In this document: one piece after another, positions 34,301 to 47,185 of the stretch
Position numbering within the stretch: position 1 is the first letter of the stretch
Layout: each line of letters opens with the position of its first letter
Source: Pipra filicauda
Lineage: Eukaryota > Chordata > Aves > Passeriformes > Pipridae
Reading direction: 5' to 3'
DNA length: 64,000 nucleotides
NCBI RefSeq assembly: GCF_003945595.2
Contig: NW_024104357.1
Span: forward strand, 744,001-808,000
Notes under the pieces: generated by a model
What the model saw: the letters and a program-made list of their open reading frames with translations, nothing else
Told to the model about the DNA's origin: nothing
The model's database searches: none
Program-made: the position numbers and the translations under genes

Positions 34301-35383
34301 AACCCCTCAGAAAAACAAAACCCAGCACAAAGACACACTCTTAGTGAGTGTATACGACAGAACGAAGTTAACTATTTGAAATCTTGGTTGTTAAATTCAT
34401 AAGGCTGATTAGGTTCTTTATAGACTAATTGCAGTTGATCTCTTTTTTAGCATTTTACAGCATGTCTGTCATCAATCTACAAAGCGTATGAACACGATTT
34501 TCTGGTTTACAACCTTGACTTCATTTCATTTGTAAACTCTAGGAAACAAACTGTAGCAATGGTGTCGTGCAACTGATGAGCAGGGCCTCGAAACACAGTG
34601 CACTAAAGCATTTTCCCTCTAACTTCCATCCATCTTCCGGAGGACATAATGCAGTTACTGTTCGCTTTCCTTCATGGTCATATTGTTCATAGCAGTGGGA
34701 GGACGCTCCCTCATGACACATGACTGGCAAAACATCAGTGTGCACTGGAAGCAGATACTCTGCCACAGTCTCCAGGCACTCTGTGTCTAGGCAGAGATGA
34801 ATGGAATGAAAATATTCTCAGCCTAAGATAGGAAAGGGGGCAGATGTTCACAGGCTTCAGCACTTCCTTGAAGGCCTTTGCAGCATAAATAGTAAATGAT
34901 GTAACGGATACTCATTCACAAAGCAAGGAACCAAGTCCTCAGCACTGAGGGACCATCTGACAAAATTCTATTTCTGTGATCATTTTGTTTTTCTACAGTA
35001 TTTGTAAATTCACATGGGAGGGAGAGAGATTATTCACAGAAGACAGTACTGTGCTTTCTGTTTATTCTGGACACAAAAAAATATCCAGAGTTTCCTCTAA
35101 AAGCCTGTAGAGGACATAGACTAAAAGACAGGCTCTGAGAGGAAGTACTGAAAAGTAAATAGGCAGCACAGGCAACACTGCTAAGACACTGCAGAAAGTC
35201 AGTCAGTGTTTCAGAGTTCTGGTCTGTGATCTGAGCACAAGCCTAGGAGACAGAAATTGCCATATAATTCTTTCTGCAACATATAATTACATTTTTAACC
35301 TCTTTGTCTTCTTTTCCTTTTTTGATAAAGAGGAAATAATTCATTTCCAGGAATATAAGTGGCTTTAATTCACTTGGATCAAG

Positions 35384-35423
35384 CCTCTTTTTTTTTCTTT
35401 CTTTTTTCTTTTTTTTTTTTTTC
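35384..35423. repeat. Pyrimidine (T-rich) tract
   Basis: 40-bp run of T interrupted by single C, in the intergenic region. Confidence 0.9.
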
Positions 35424-37750
35424 TGATTCAGTGCCTGACTCAGAACCATCATTCTTATTGCTTTTGTCAGACTATGCCACATTTCCCAGTGGTTTTTACT
35501 ACTGAAGTTTGGAAGCACTCTTTGTTCTTATAGTCCCAGCGCCTACTAAGGCTTTTCTTTTCATGTTCTTTGACGTTTATTCCCCAGGAGCCGGATCCTT
35601 GTGTCCTCACATGTGAGCCAAATCTCCCAGTGAATTTGCAAACATGCAGGATCAGCAACTTAAACAGTTTATTTGTTCTTCAGGGTTTTCTATGTTCACA
35701 GGAAAAAGGACGCCTATAGGCAAACACTGCATCACTAGGTTTCATCTACACAAAAAGGAAGCTTAGAGAGGAAGGAAGGCACAGCAGTGAGAAGTTAACG
35801 ATTGAAAAACAAAAAACAGCCCTCCTCAGTTTTTTTCCTGAGGGGCTGGTGGTGACAGATGCAGTTACAGGACACTGAACTCAACATGTTTCTTGAAATA
35901 AATCAAGACTCCTTCGCTGGGTTTGGCTCAGTGTCAGCAGTAATAGCTGATTCCAACGTGTTGTCAGAAAAATATATATCTTTGGATATGTTTTTGGGAT
36001 GTCTTTCAGCTTAGATTTCTGAACTACATTTACATTTAAGGAACCTGGAATTTCTAATGGCCTGGCACCTCAGGCTGACAGCACTGCCTGCTCCCGTTCA
36101 CTTCAGCTTTGGTGTTTGCGTCAGAGCCGGCCTGGCGTGGCAGGAAATGTAATGTATTCAATTTATGTCCTACATAAAAGTTGAGATCAGCATCAGTGAC
36201 TAGATCCAATCTGCAGCGTTAATTCAAACAAACAGCGTTGCTGACAACATGATTTCTGGGGATAAGGGTTCTGTCTCACAAACTTCCGTATAAGACAATC
36301 GTCAAATTTCACTTTAATGCAGGTGTCCCTCTTCTTATGTCTGAAATGTTATGGTGAGTAGACTTGGTGATGAGGCAAGATTTTACATGATCTAACTATC
36401 TAACTACGTGAAAATTTGTGGTGAGACGGGACCATTAATATTTTCTTATGCAGTAGAGTGAAAACCTTTTCTTGTTCTCTGTCTGCTGTGCAGCTATAGG
36501 ACAGAGCTATCGCTCTGTATTATCCAGCCAGAGAGATTATTTGATCTTTCAGTCTGACATTTTACAGCAACAGTGGATGGTATCCCTTAAGAAGTTCCTA
36601 TATGAGATCCCTTAACTCACTGATGTTAATTTGGATTACGTGTATAGTCTTATGTAGACAAACCCTCAGTTTACTGTGCATGTCAAATATCATGCTTCTT
36701 GTCTAGATATACCACCCTAACAGACACATCTGCCTCATTTCCAGTCTGACTCTATCTGGACTCAGCTTCCTGCTATTGGATCTAAGCACATTCCAGGCAT
36801 ATATATTTTGTTGAACTGTCCATCATTTCAATGGGATATAGTTTGGACACGTAAAACATAAATATGTGCTTCCACAGGTGCTTTATATAGACTTTTACTC
36901 TAATTTTGTTGATTATTTAGGTCCACCATTCTTACATTCCCTACAAAATTTGGGTAGATCCATTCACAGTCACTTACACAGTTCTGTTTTCTACTTTGCT
37001 TCGATTTCAACTGAGGTCCATTTGCACACCAAAAAAGCACAGGCCAGGGGTTTGATTGCTCAGCTAAAGTCAAAGGATATGAGGCTCAGGTAGTTCTACC
37101 TCTTGCTGGGAGTATTTCATACAGTTCTCGGTTGAACCTTGAAAACAGAACATATGAGAGAGTGCCACCACCTACAGAAGACACAATAACTTTATGCCAC
37201 ATCTGCACTACTTTGCCAGCATTCCAACAGAAAATCTTATTTTTTAGAGGCTATTTTATTCTACTGCCATTATAATCAGTGTCAAGGCCATCAGTGAAAG
37301 CATCAAGCAGACAAAAAGTCTGCCACAAGATCTCAGCTGTTTGTGCTACTGCATGTGCCTTTATCCCTGATGGCATCCCACAAAACAGAGAGAACAACCT
37401 TTTTATGAATAAATCTTTTTTTTAATAAATTACTATAAATTCAGACAAATCCACGCCAGAACAGTGCAATGCTCTGGAATGCTGAAACAGCTTGTGAATC
37501 AAAAAATCATTGTCTAGTACAAAATCAGGGTGTTGCTGCATTGTCAGCAGGAGATAGTGACATTCAGCCTTGGGGGATACAGCAAGGAAAAAATTAATGC
37601 AGCAGGAAACCTTTTTAAACAAGAAGTTGGCCACCTGCTAAAAATCATATGCATTTGATGTTGTAAAGCTTCCCGGTATTTCAATTTCTTATTATCATTC
37701 TCTTTAAGATGCTGTTCCTTCAGGTAGGAGTCATCTAAAAATAGTCCTCT

Positions 37751-37912
37751 CCCTAAAAAAAAAAAGCAAAAAACCAAAAAAAACTCACAAACCCACATAA
37801 AGAGGAAATTTTCCTTTTTTTTTTTAAATTATATTATATTTTACCGCTCTGGCCACTAACAGTGAATATAGAATTTTTTCTATCTTATTTTTTCTTTTCT
37901 TTTTTTTTTTTG
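37751..37912. repeat. A-tract and T-tract low-complexity cluster
   Basis: A-rich runs at about 37755-37785 are followed by T-runs at about 37815-37825 and 37884-37911. Opposed A and T runs could fold back on each other. Confidence 0.8.
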
Positions 37913-38439
37913 TGCCTGTTTTGCAGACTGAAGAAAAATACTGTAAATCAGTTTGCATTCAAAACACCACACTTGCACCTAAAAGAACAGGATATTATAG
38001 CATTAAAAATAAGGTTCAGTGTAATGGGAAAATTTTGTGACTGACAGCAGAGCACCTTTTGAGTCATAAATTCTCATTTTTAAAGGACAAAATGGGCTAT
38101 CACAATCATTGTCTGAATTCCTACATAACAGAGACAATGTAATTTCACACAATAATTCCTACATCAGGCCCCTGCCTTCTGATCTGCAAGAAAAACTTCT
38201 ACTTTACATGTCACACCCCGCAAGCAGAAGACCCAGGGATTCTTCAGCTTCATCCATGAAAATTATCAAACAGATTTACAAAAATCATTACCAGCAATAA
38301 GGCAGAATCAAATCCTAGTTCTAAACTATCTTGAATGTAGATGAATCAGCACTTGGAAATCATGGTAGGATGGGAATATCTTTTAGAGACGTCAACTCTT
38401 ACAGGATGAGCACAGGGTAAAATCAGACTATTTTATACT

Positions 38440-38709
38440 TCACAAAGTTCCTGTAATTGGATCTTGTGACATGGCTAAATACTGTAATGGATCTGTTGCT
38501 TCATTAGCACACACTCTGATGTCCTGCAGCACCACATCCATCAAGCTCCTCATTCCCTCTGGGGAAGGCTCCTGCAAGGGCTTGGCAGAGATGCGAGTCA
38601 GGCTCTGTAGGATCTGCAGACTTGTGGTTTTAGCCTGTGCACTGGTTGCAGACCAGGTAGTTTGGGGCCAGGGTGCCAAATCTGTAGGGAGAAGAGGTTG
38701 TTCTCCCTG
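38440..38709 (-). other. Unrecognised open frame of about 89 codons, candidate exon
   Basis: Minus frame open from after an in-frame TAG near 38710 to a TGA at 38440. It reads, among other things, TTSLQILQSLTRISAKPLQE and DVVLQDIRVCANEATDPLQ. Codon choice is GC-richer than the surroundings, and there is no in-frame ATG near its start. A strong acceptor-like CTCTTCTCCCTACAG lies within its 5' end (near 38685-38699). That would fit a last coding exon, a retroelement relic or chance. I do not recognise a domain, and no partner exon is evident. Confidence 0.2.
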
Positions 38710-41700
38710 CTAAAGGGACCAGTGCTACTTATGAGTGATTTGTGATGGTTTTGCATCACCATGAAGCTGTTGCAGGTGAGTTAGAATGGGTGAGAAAAAG
38801 ATTATACTTTGGCCAAAGGAGCTTTGGGCCCATTTGTAACTTGAAATGAGAATCCCTGGTGTTTTTCTGGAAGAGTCAGAGCTTCATATTTCTACCCCTG
38901 CCTGCCCTTAGATGGTAAGTTAAGAAGTACAAAAAATATTCTTAGGAGTAACTGAGGTTAGACATTATTCTAACAGCACTGATAAGCCTAGTTGAAAATT
39001 TCTGTCCATGGCCTAATTAGTACAAAAAACAGAAGATGAGATTTTCAGAGGTTGTGAGACACCCAGTCCTGTGTTTAGCTTAACTTTCATCTTATATTGC
39101 TTCTGCATTTATATGTGCTTTCTTTATTAGATCAAATTTAATTTGGAGCAGTTTAATATCTGAAACACCTTACCAGTACCACAGAAATGTTAAACAGAGG
39201 TCTGGATTACAAAACTGGAATTAAGCTAAAGCCTGAGAATGAGATCTCTGTCTTCAAGCCTGTCTTATCTCATAAATCTGTAATCAAGGCCTAAAGGTCA
39301 TAAGTGGTGTCAAAAAACTTGCATCAAATAGCCCCAAAACACAGGGTGAGCAGGATACTTTCCTGAACTTGGAGACTGGAGGCACCATCTATGTCTGCAT
39401 ATAGTCTTTACTGTACATTATTTTTTAAGCTGGAACCCTTCATTTTGCAAAATTAATATTGCTTTGTGCTTTATTTTTTAATAGAACTGTGGTTATACTG
39501 GCAGTAACACGGACATCATTCTCGTGCCGTGAATCCCATAGTTACATTAAGGACGGCAAAACACGGATTACTCAGATCAGATAACCTAACCAGTGGGAAA
39601 TAAACACAAAAAGCTCACTTACCATGACAGTTCTGGAATTTCACCAGGGATGAACTTGTCCCTGTGGGCTCTCCCAGCTCACGAGTCCTAAAGCATCATC
39701 AGCATCACTAGCCAGGACGGCAGCCCAACGTTGTTGCCCTCGCATTTAAACAAAAGACCCCTCAGCTGAGCTCTGGATCTTTACCTTCCCATTCACTAGT
39801 GGTTTAAAGAGACATTTGATTTTTCTGTTCTGTGTTTGCCTGTAACTATTTTTAGCAGCTAATAGCTGACACCCCAGGGAGCATGATGTCATCACACTCC
39901 GCACTTACGGAGCTCTCCGAAGTCAAACCCAGACAGCAGCAGCTGTCATCGTGGGGAGCTGGCTCATTAGGCAGGGCTAAGGCAGTGACACCACCAGAGC
40001 CCTGCTCAAAAGACCTAAAAGAAGGAAGTTCAGCAAGATCTCAATTAAAGAACAGTTCATTCTTTTGTAAGTAATCTGTAGCCAAGATGTGAAACATGGT
40101 ATTTGTTTTTTGAGGCTGCTCAGTACTTTTTGCAGTACTAATAAAAATACAGTCTTACTGGCAATCCTCTTGTCAGTGGCACATGCAAAAGTTTTGTGGA
40201 CTTTTGGAATTAACACCAGTCCACTATCCTCATCAGAAAGGAAAACTACTGAACGGCCACTGACTGGCAGCTTTATTAGTGATCCCAGCAGACAGACTAA
40301 GGACTCAGTGATCACGGACACTGAACCTATATCTGCTCCCAGTGTATTTAATGATCCATCACCCCAGAAAGCTCCATTTGGTTGGGTACATGAGACATTT
40401 CTAATTTCCCTTCAAAAGATGAAGATTCATGCCTTTGCTCATCCTGTAGCTCTTCTTTATACCTCTCATAGTTCAAGTTAATTCATCTAAAAATAGCTAA
40501 ACAACTGTAGAAATACTCAAAAGGAGTTAACACTCCCTGTAAGATGGTACCAACATTTCCTTCAAATTGTTAAAAAACTCTCACCTTCCAGGACTGCATT
40601 CTTTTCTAACATAATTATATTCCAATGTCTAATCACATTCATCCTTCCTCTGACAAGTGCACTCAGGTTTGCTTCCACCTCTCCTACTTCCAGTTCACGA
40701 ACCCCCAGGTTACAGATGAGGTTATTATTGTACCCAAGGTGTCTGGCTTGGTACAGTATGTGACTTACTTATATGACATTACCAGCAAGTTAAAAAGTTA
40801 GCCTAATCCTTTTTGAACAACAACCCAGTCTTCCTCAGCAGGGGCAATACCTACCAACACTGTTCCAACGTTGAGGAATTTCACCTCAACACATCAGTAA
40901 ATATATTAAATGCAACAGATTCCAAAACTAATCCCAGAGGAACATCACTTTTCTCCAGCCTAATCACTTTCTTTTGAATATTACTTTTAGTCAGCACTTT
41001 AGCCAGCTCACAATTCTCATGTTCACCACCATCATCTCCAAATTCAAGAAAATTTCCTGTGGGATATCAGTTGCTGGAATCTAAGTGGAGGAAGCTCACT
41101 TTTATTGCTCCTAATAAATCAATGACCATACTGAAATATACTGAACATTTGGATCTACCTTTGATAAAAAATGTTGTAATTTATCCCAAAATAGGTCCAC
41201 AATGGTTATTTTTGATTCATAGGAAAAAAATTAACAACAACCAACCAACCGAACAAAACCTTCCCAAAGAACCCCAACAAAACAAAACAAAAAAAAACCA
41301 GGCTCACTACAAACCCCACATTACTGCAGTTATTTCAAAATTCTGGAAATTATGTGCATCACCTAAATTTGTCTTACCAGTAAGCTGTGCTTCCATGGCA
41401 GCAGCTGTAATTTCTAGTAATTCTCATGATAGAATTATCACTGCTCTCATCAACTGTACTGATAACTGAGGCTAAACTTTCATTTCATATGTGGGTCACA
41501 GCTACCAAACTGTTAATCTGTATCCTATACCTTGTATGAGGTGTCCCACTTCCTTCTTTGAATATCAATGCAGTACAACTACAATCCACCTTGGTTTGTG
41601 TGTGCACACAAGCTGGAACAGTTACCTGTGCAAAGTACAAGTGTCAATACAGTGACTTCGCCAGGAATACCCACTACTGAAGAAATTTTGTGTGATATTT

Positions 41701-41720
41701 TCATTCAGAAATATCACAAA
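38710..41720. other. Intergenic, no gene recognised
   Basis: AT-rich. An A/C-rich low-complexity stretch lies at 41228-41300. A 130-codon open frame ending at 40481 has no internal ATG until late and no recognisable domain. Confidence 0.65.
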
Positions 41721-41855
41721 AAATCCCAGAATGGTTTGGGTTGGAAGGACCTCAAACATTCCCTGGTTCCAACCCCCCTGCCATGGGCAGGGACAACTTC
41801 CAGAAGACTGGGTTGCTCAGGACCCCATCCAACCTGGCCTGGAACACTTCCAGGG
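41721..41855 (-). mobile_element. CR1 LINE 3' fragment (first of two abutting)
   Basis: Plus strand reads AATGGTTTGGGTTGGAAGGA and then the CCAACCCCCCTGCCATGGGCAGGGACA and GTTGCTCAGGACCCCATCC landmarks of avian CR1 3' ends, so the element lies on the minus strand. It is 5'-truncated at TTCCAGGGA where the next copy begins. Confidence 0.92.
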
Positions 41856-41940
41856 ATAGAATCATAGATTTGATTGGAAAGAACCTTTAAGGCCCATCTA
41901 GTCTAACCCCTCCTGCAGTGAGCAGGGACATCTTCACCTT
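41856..41940 (-). mobile_element. CR1 LINE 3' fragment (second, abutting)
   Basis: Begins ATAGAATCATAGATTTGATT, the octamer-type CR1 terminus, then GGAAAGAACCTTTAAGGCCC and CCCCTCCTGCAGTGAGCAGG. Minus orientation like its neighbour, and heavily 5'-truncated near 41940. Confidence 0.92.
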
Positions 41941-43392
41941 TACGAGTTCATGTGAGACATTTTTTCACCCACAAACAATGAAACACTTTGAATTTAGCTT
42001 GGATTTTGTTCATTCTTAACCATCAGACAAAAACCTCCTGAGGCAAAAATCTAAACAAGGATGTTCTAAATCTCCTTAGCACGTTGGATGTACAGCCTCT
42101 CAAAGTCCAAGATAAAAGGGTTCCCTTTGAAGTAGCAAAGATGATGTGCCCTAGAGAATCATGCTGTGCTGCTTTTGTCCATTCCTTTGAAAGGCTGCAT
42201 CAGGAAACCTCCTGTTATCAGGCACATGACAAATACCAACAAGTCTCCAAGGCTGAGCTTATGTCAGAGGGACATTTAAAGGGTCGGTCTGAGCAGCTCA
42301 AAGGCTTGTTATCAGCCACAGTGTAGCAGCGCCCACATCAGACAAGTGCTGAGGAATTGCTGGCACCAGAAATAATGGGATGGCACAGGAGCAGGCCCAG
42401 GGGTGTGGAAGCACCATGCTCACCAGGAGTTCTGTCTGCAGAAGAACATGTTTGTAGCTACGGTTGCTTATTCCCTCCTCACAAGGAAAAAGTACAAAAA
42501 AAAAATAGACTGTAAAGAACATTAAAACTTCACAATAGTGCAGTGAGCAGATTTATGTGTGTGTGTATTTTCTGTGGCATTGGAAGCTTTTAGCACCAAC
42601 ACAGATACAGGGTGTGTGCTTGGATTGATCCATTGTTTATGAATATGCATCGAGGAAACAAATTTTCTCTCCATAAAACACACACCCATGAATGCTGTTA
42701 GTGTACTTTTCCAATGAATTCATGACATTTCTCAACAACAGGGTTGAGGATATTTTGTGTCTCTGTGTATAAGTTTCCAAAGTAATTTATTAGAGTAGTT
42801 ATATTTAGAAATTAAAGTCTACTTACTAGATGTTTAAAATGCTTTTCCCTTTAGCTGCCTTTGCTACCACTTTGCTCATTTTTTTACAAATATTTGAGGG
42901 GTTCACTGAACAAGTCTTTCTTTATACATTGAAACCATTTCTTTGGTTTTATTCTTTTGTTCTTTCTGTTGAGATTTTTAGTCAAATAGTTTTACACATA
43001 TTTACCCTTATTTACATATACGAGAAAATAATACTCAGATTCCCAAACAAAAAAATTAGCTTCATTATTTTGTCACCTCCAAGACTGAATTATCATACTG
43101 CATAAACATCTGTTTCCTTGCTCAATTCCTAATTTTTCAGTTCTGGGAAAATATAGCCACTATGACTTTGTTACTCCATGCTAAGCATCAGGGATTTAAT
43201 TTCCTAATTTTCTGGCTGAGGGCATCTCTGCTCAGTGTTTCTAATTTTTATTTTAACTGAAATTATTTCCCTCTCATCTGTGTAATGGAGTACTGAAGGA
43301 CCACAGAGGGTTGGTCCATCAACCTTACAGCCATAACTGACAGTGAAAAAGGATCCATTCACACAAGAACTAAAGATCAAATCAAACAAATC
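41941..43392. other. Intergenic, no gene recognised
   Basis: AT-rich sequence with a short (TG)n run near 42556-42568. Nothing else recognised. Confidence 0.65.
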
Positions 43393-44170
43393 AAATCATA
43401 AAATCATAGAACACTAGTCAGAAGGGGACCTCAAGGAATCTGGTCTGACCTTTCTTGGAAAAAGCACAGTCTAGACAAGAGGGTCCAGCACCCTGTCCAG
43501 CTGAACCTTAAAATGTCCAACGTTGGGGAATCTACCACTTCACTGGGGAGATTATTCCAATGTCTGATTGTTCTCACTGTGGAATATTTTGCTTTTGTGT
43601 CCAGTTGGAATCTCCTCAGGAGCCACTTGTACCCACTGCCTCCCATCTTCTCTTTGTGACTCCTTGCAAAAAGGGAATCTCCATCTTCTTTATAGCCACC
43701 CTTTAAATTCTGGAAGATGGTGATAAGGTCTCCCTTGAGCCTTCTTTTCTCAAGGCTGGACAAACCCATTTCTCTCAGCCTTTCCTCACATGGAAGATTC
43801 CTGGTCCTTTGATCATCTCTGTGGCCCTTCTCTGGTCCCTCTCCAGCCTGTCCACTTATTTTCTCCATGGCAGGGTCCAAACCTGAACACAATATTCCAG
43901 GTATGGTCTCACAAGTGCTGAGTAGAGTGGGACAATGATTTCTTTATCTCTGCTGGAGATGCCCTTGTTGATGTGACCCAGCATCCTGCTGGCTTTCATT
44001 ACTGCAGCAGCACTGGTCACTCCTTTGGAGCTCGTGGTCCACCAGGGTCCCCAGGTCCCTTCCCACAGAGCTGCTCTCCAGCAAGGTAGATCCCAGCCTG
44101 TGATACACTCCTCAATTACGTTTTCCCAGGTGCATGACTGTACATTCGTCCTTGTTAGACTTCATAAGGT
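43393..44170 (-). mobile_element. CR1 LINE, about 0.8 kb 5'-truncated copy
   Basis: The 3' terminus (plus-strand left end) has two perfect AAATCATA octamers at 43393-43408, then GGGGACCTCAAGGAATC. On the minus strand, 43431-43892 retains an open frame of 153 codons whose middle matches the conserved tail of CR1 ORF2 after the reverse transcriptase (LREMGLSSLEKRRLKGDL, later WNNLPSEVVDSPTLD). Upstream of that the copy continues with CR1-type sequence (TATTCCAGGTATGGTCTCAC, GTCCCCAGGTCCCTTCCC) to about 44170. ORF2 of CR1 encodes endonuclease and reverse transcriptase. Only its C-terminal end is here, so the copy cannot move on its own. Confidence 0.93.
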
Positions 44171-46871
44171 AGAAACACTGGTTTTAACTGTGAGATGAGT
44201 TCCCACTGTTATGGCAGAGACCCAGAGCACTCCCTAGGCTGGAACCTGTGAGCACAGTCCTTGCTGTGGAAAATTCCCTCCTGATCCCTGCCCACAGCAC
44301 TCCTGGTCACTAGTGCTCCCCTGGACAGTTTCAATCTCCCAAGGTTGCTCATGAGACCTGCCAGCTGCTGGCAGAGCTCCCAGCTCTTCCTTGGGTTTCC
44401 CTGGCTCCAGGATTCCCCCCTGCACACCTCAACTTAGTGCTCAGCCCAGGATGTAGCACTGCCACAGCTGTGCCTGAACAACTGAGTATTTTCACTGTTA
44501 ACCGGATTTTAAATATTGCACCGACTTCCTGGTGACATTATCAGCTGAATTTAATCTTTTCTGTATAAAGGGCCACTTAATAGGAGGAGGAAGTTTCTTC
44601 TTACTACTTAATTTAGGTATGGTGAATACTTATGCAAGATCTGGTGATGAATGTCAGCCAATGTCAGCTTTCTTGGACCATGACACATATTAATGTCATT
44701 GTCCCCCTCCTTCATTTGGTCTAAAAATAGCCTCCTATTACTATTATGTTAGATCAGAATAGGCTTTTTAATGGAGATATATACAGGAAAAAAGCTGGTG
44801 CTTGTATTTTTAAGCCCTGGTTGCAGCACTAAGTAAAACACACAGTGAGTATCAGGATCAAATTGTAGCATCTGTCTGTTAAGATTTGTTGGTACAGAAC
44901 TGTCACCCACATGGCTCCTTGTCTGGTATTAAACAAGTGCAACAGAGAAACATGAGAAGTGTTAATAGTGCTGCAAGTCAGCTGCAAAGGAATGGAACAG
45001 AACTTCTGAAGTTAGGCTCTGGATGCAAAATTTTCAGTAATGACATTTCAAAAAAATATTTTTAACCATAAATTAAAAAAAATAATCCTTTTTGAGTTAA
45101 AAAATTATCTATTTTAATGAAAACTCAGATTTTTCATATATTCCTTTTTAAGTAAATACTGCTTTCTTCTTACATCAGATATGGCACAAAACCTATTGCT
45201 TTTGTTTTGGGTATGAATCTTCCTGTTTTTCAGAGATCTTATCGAACTAAACAGCTCAACTTATGATTTTCCCAGGGACTTCTAGAAAGCCAGTCCTGAT
45301 TAGAGAAATAACCGCCCCTATCTAGGATGAAACATAGAAGAGGAGAGTCCTTGAGTCTGTCTGACTTACGATTCAGTTACAAATGCAATGCACACACCTA
45401 AGATACTCTTCCATTGTCTTTGTCCTTCAGACAAACTATTCAGCCTCCACACACAAGTTCTGTATGTCATGTAAAGAACAGAAAGAGAAGCCTGAGGGGG
45501 AAGTGGAAGTTTCCCAAGGTGATGGCATGCAGGAAAGAACGTTATCAGTATTAGATGTGTAGTCCTAGGTGCAAAGTTGCCTTTGCAGTGCCTACACAGG
45601 CTGTGTTCAATATCAATCCAGGGGCTTAAGACAGGCAGTTAAATCAAGTCTCCTTCATAATCAGAGAGGAGTGTCAGGCTCCTCTAAAGGTGCTTCAGAG
45701 CAGAAGCCATACTTGCGGATTCTGAATTATTTTCTGAAATAACATCCTCTGCATTTAATCTCTCAATAGCTCAGGAAAAGTTGCCTTCCTCATTTAGGCA
45801 CCTATGTTAGGCATGTAAGGTTAGGCTATGAGAATTGTTATGGGAATTGCCTTATACCTCTCTTTCCCCGTGTTTCTGCACTCCATTTCTACTACTGTCA
45901 CAAACTTTGCTGAAGCCAGAAGTAGCAGATTTTATCAGTGCACTAACTGGTTCAACCACACTCTTCCTGCTCTGATACTTCTGGTTGTCTGCATACCTAA
46001 ACAGCATCTCAGCCTTTGATCACCTCCAGGGAGCATGCGCTCTTGAACTGGACTATTTTTAGTTCCTCATCTATGACCATCTTCTCCAAGATGAAAGAAC
46101 ATGGGATGATGATGCCTGCGTATGCTGTGAACTGCTTACATACTGATGCCTGAGAACACTTATACAGGAGTAGCATGTTGTATTTCTATAATTAGACACA
46201 CGGTATGACTGTTACAGTCTCCTGTATTTCACCTAAATATCAATTTATTTACTTCTTGTGATTTGTCACATTTTGATAAAATCATTTCCCATTTCTGAGA
46301 AGAAATATTAATGAAAGCTCCAGTCCACTGCTTGTCCTTCCTCCTGTGATCTGTGGGCATAGAAAACACCGATACATTTTCTTGTAACAACAAGTGACAT
46401 AGAAGAGAAGGCTTAAATTTTTTGAAGAGAAAAATTTGAATAAAATTTTTATGGAAAAGTCAGTACATTATCCATTGTGATTCCCCACCACTGGAAATGG
46501 ATTATATAGATGATATAGATAGACAGCAAAGAGTGTAATCACTGCTTTGGGATCAGACAGAGAGAAAAGTCTTGAGACTCCAGTAGCTTCATTTCATGTC
46601 TCTCAGAGATCCTATTGGGCCCCTTGGATCTGGATCCAGCTTTCAGGTTCCAGTATGGACCACTATGGAGTCTTTTATGAGTGACCCAGTCACTACTGGG
46701 AGATACCCAGAGCAGGGAAGGCAGAGGGAAACCAGGTCTTAAGGGCTGCTCATGAAACCATGGGAACATTTTATCCAGCCATCTCCATCTCTTTAAATTA
46801 AGGCCATGATATTGACTTTCATTATAAAACACACTGAGATCCGTGGATGAAAACTACTAAATAAAAACTAA
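44171..46871. other. Intergenic, no gene recognised
   Basis: A GC-richer stretch at about 44200-44430 follows the CR1 copy and may be more diverged repeat, but I cannot assign it. The rest is AT-rich with nothing recognised. Confidence 0.6.
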
Positions 46872-47185
46872 TTATTACCATTTAGGTTGGAAAAGACCTA
46901 TAAGACATCGAGTTCAACCTTTAACTTAACACTGCCAAGTCCAGCACTAAACCATGTCCAGTGCCACATCTACATGTCCTTTAAATACCTCCAGGGGTGG
47001 TGACTCATCCCCTGCCCTGGGCAGCCTGTTCCAGTGCTTGACAATCCTTTCAGTGAAGAAATTCTTCCTAATATCAAATTAAAACCTCTCCTGATGCAAC
47101 TTGAGGCCATTTCCTCTTGTACTATCACTTATTATTTGGGAGATGAGACCAACACCCACCTACAACCTCCTTTCAGGTCATTGAG
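46872..47185 (-). mobile_element. CR1 LINE 3' fragment, about 0.3 kb
   Basis: Plus strand reads TTTAGGTTGGAAAAGACCTA, then CCAGCACTAAACCATGTCC, GGGCAGCCTGTTCCAGTGC, GAAGAAATTCTTCCTAATAT and ACCTACAACCTCCTTTCAGG, all CR1 landmarks in order. Minus orientation, 5'-truncated. It belongs to a different CR1 subfamily from the 43.4-kb copy. Confidence 0.93.

Larger units (their letters stand above)
26888..38430. other. Intergenic, no gene recognised
   Basis: About 11.5 kb of AT-rich sequence with no CR1 copy, RNA gene or recognisable protein domain. A small basic reading frame at 28296-28382 and low-complexity tracts at 35384-35423 and 37751-37912 are listed separately. Confidence 0.65.

Noticed and set aside
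40089..40481. 130-codon plus-strand frame with a hydrophobic stretch resembling a signal peptide
   Set aside because: No ATG until near its end, no recognisable domain, no splice context; expected by chance in 64 kb.
44209..44427. Overlapping minus-strand frames of 72 and 63 codons after the CR1 copy
   Set aside because: Two frames open at once over a GC-richer patch, no domain; likely chance or diverged repeat.
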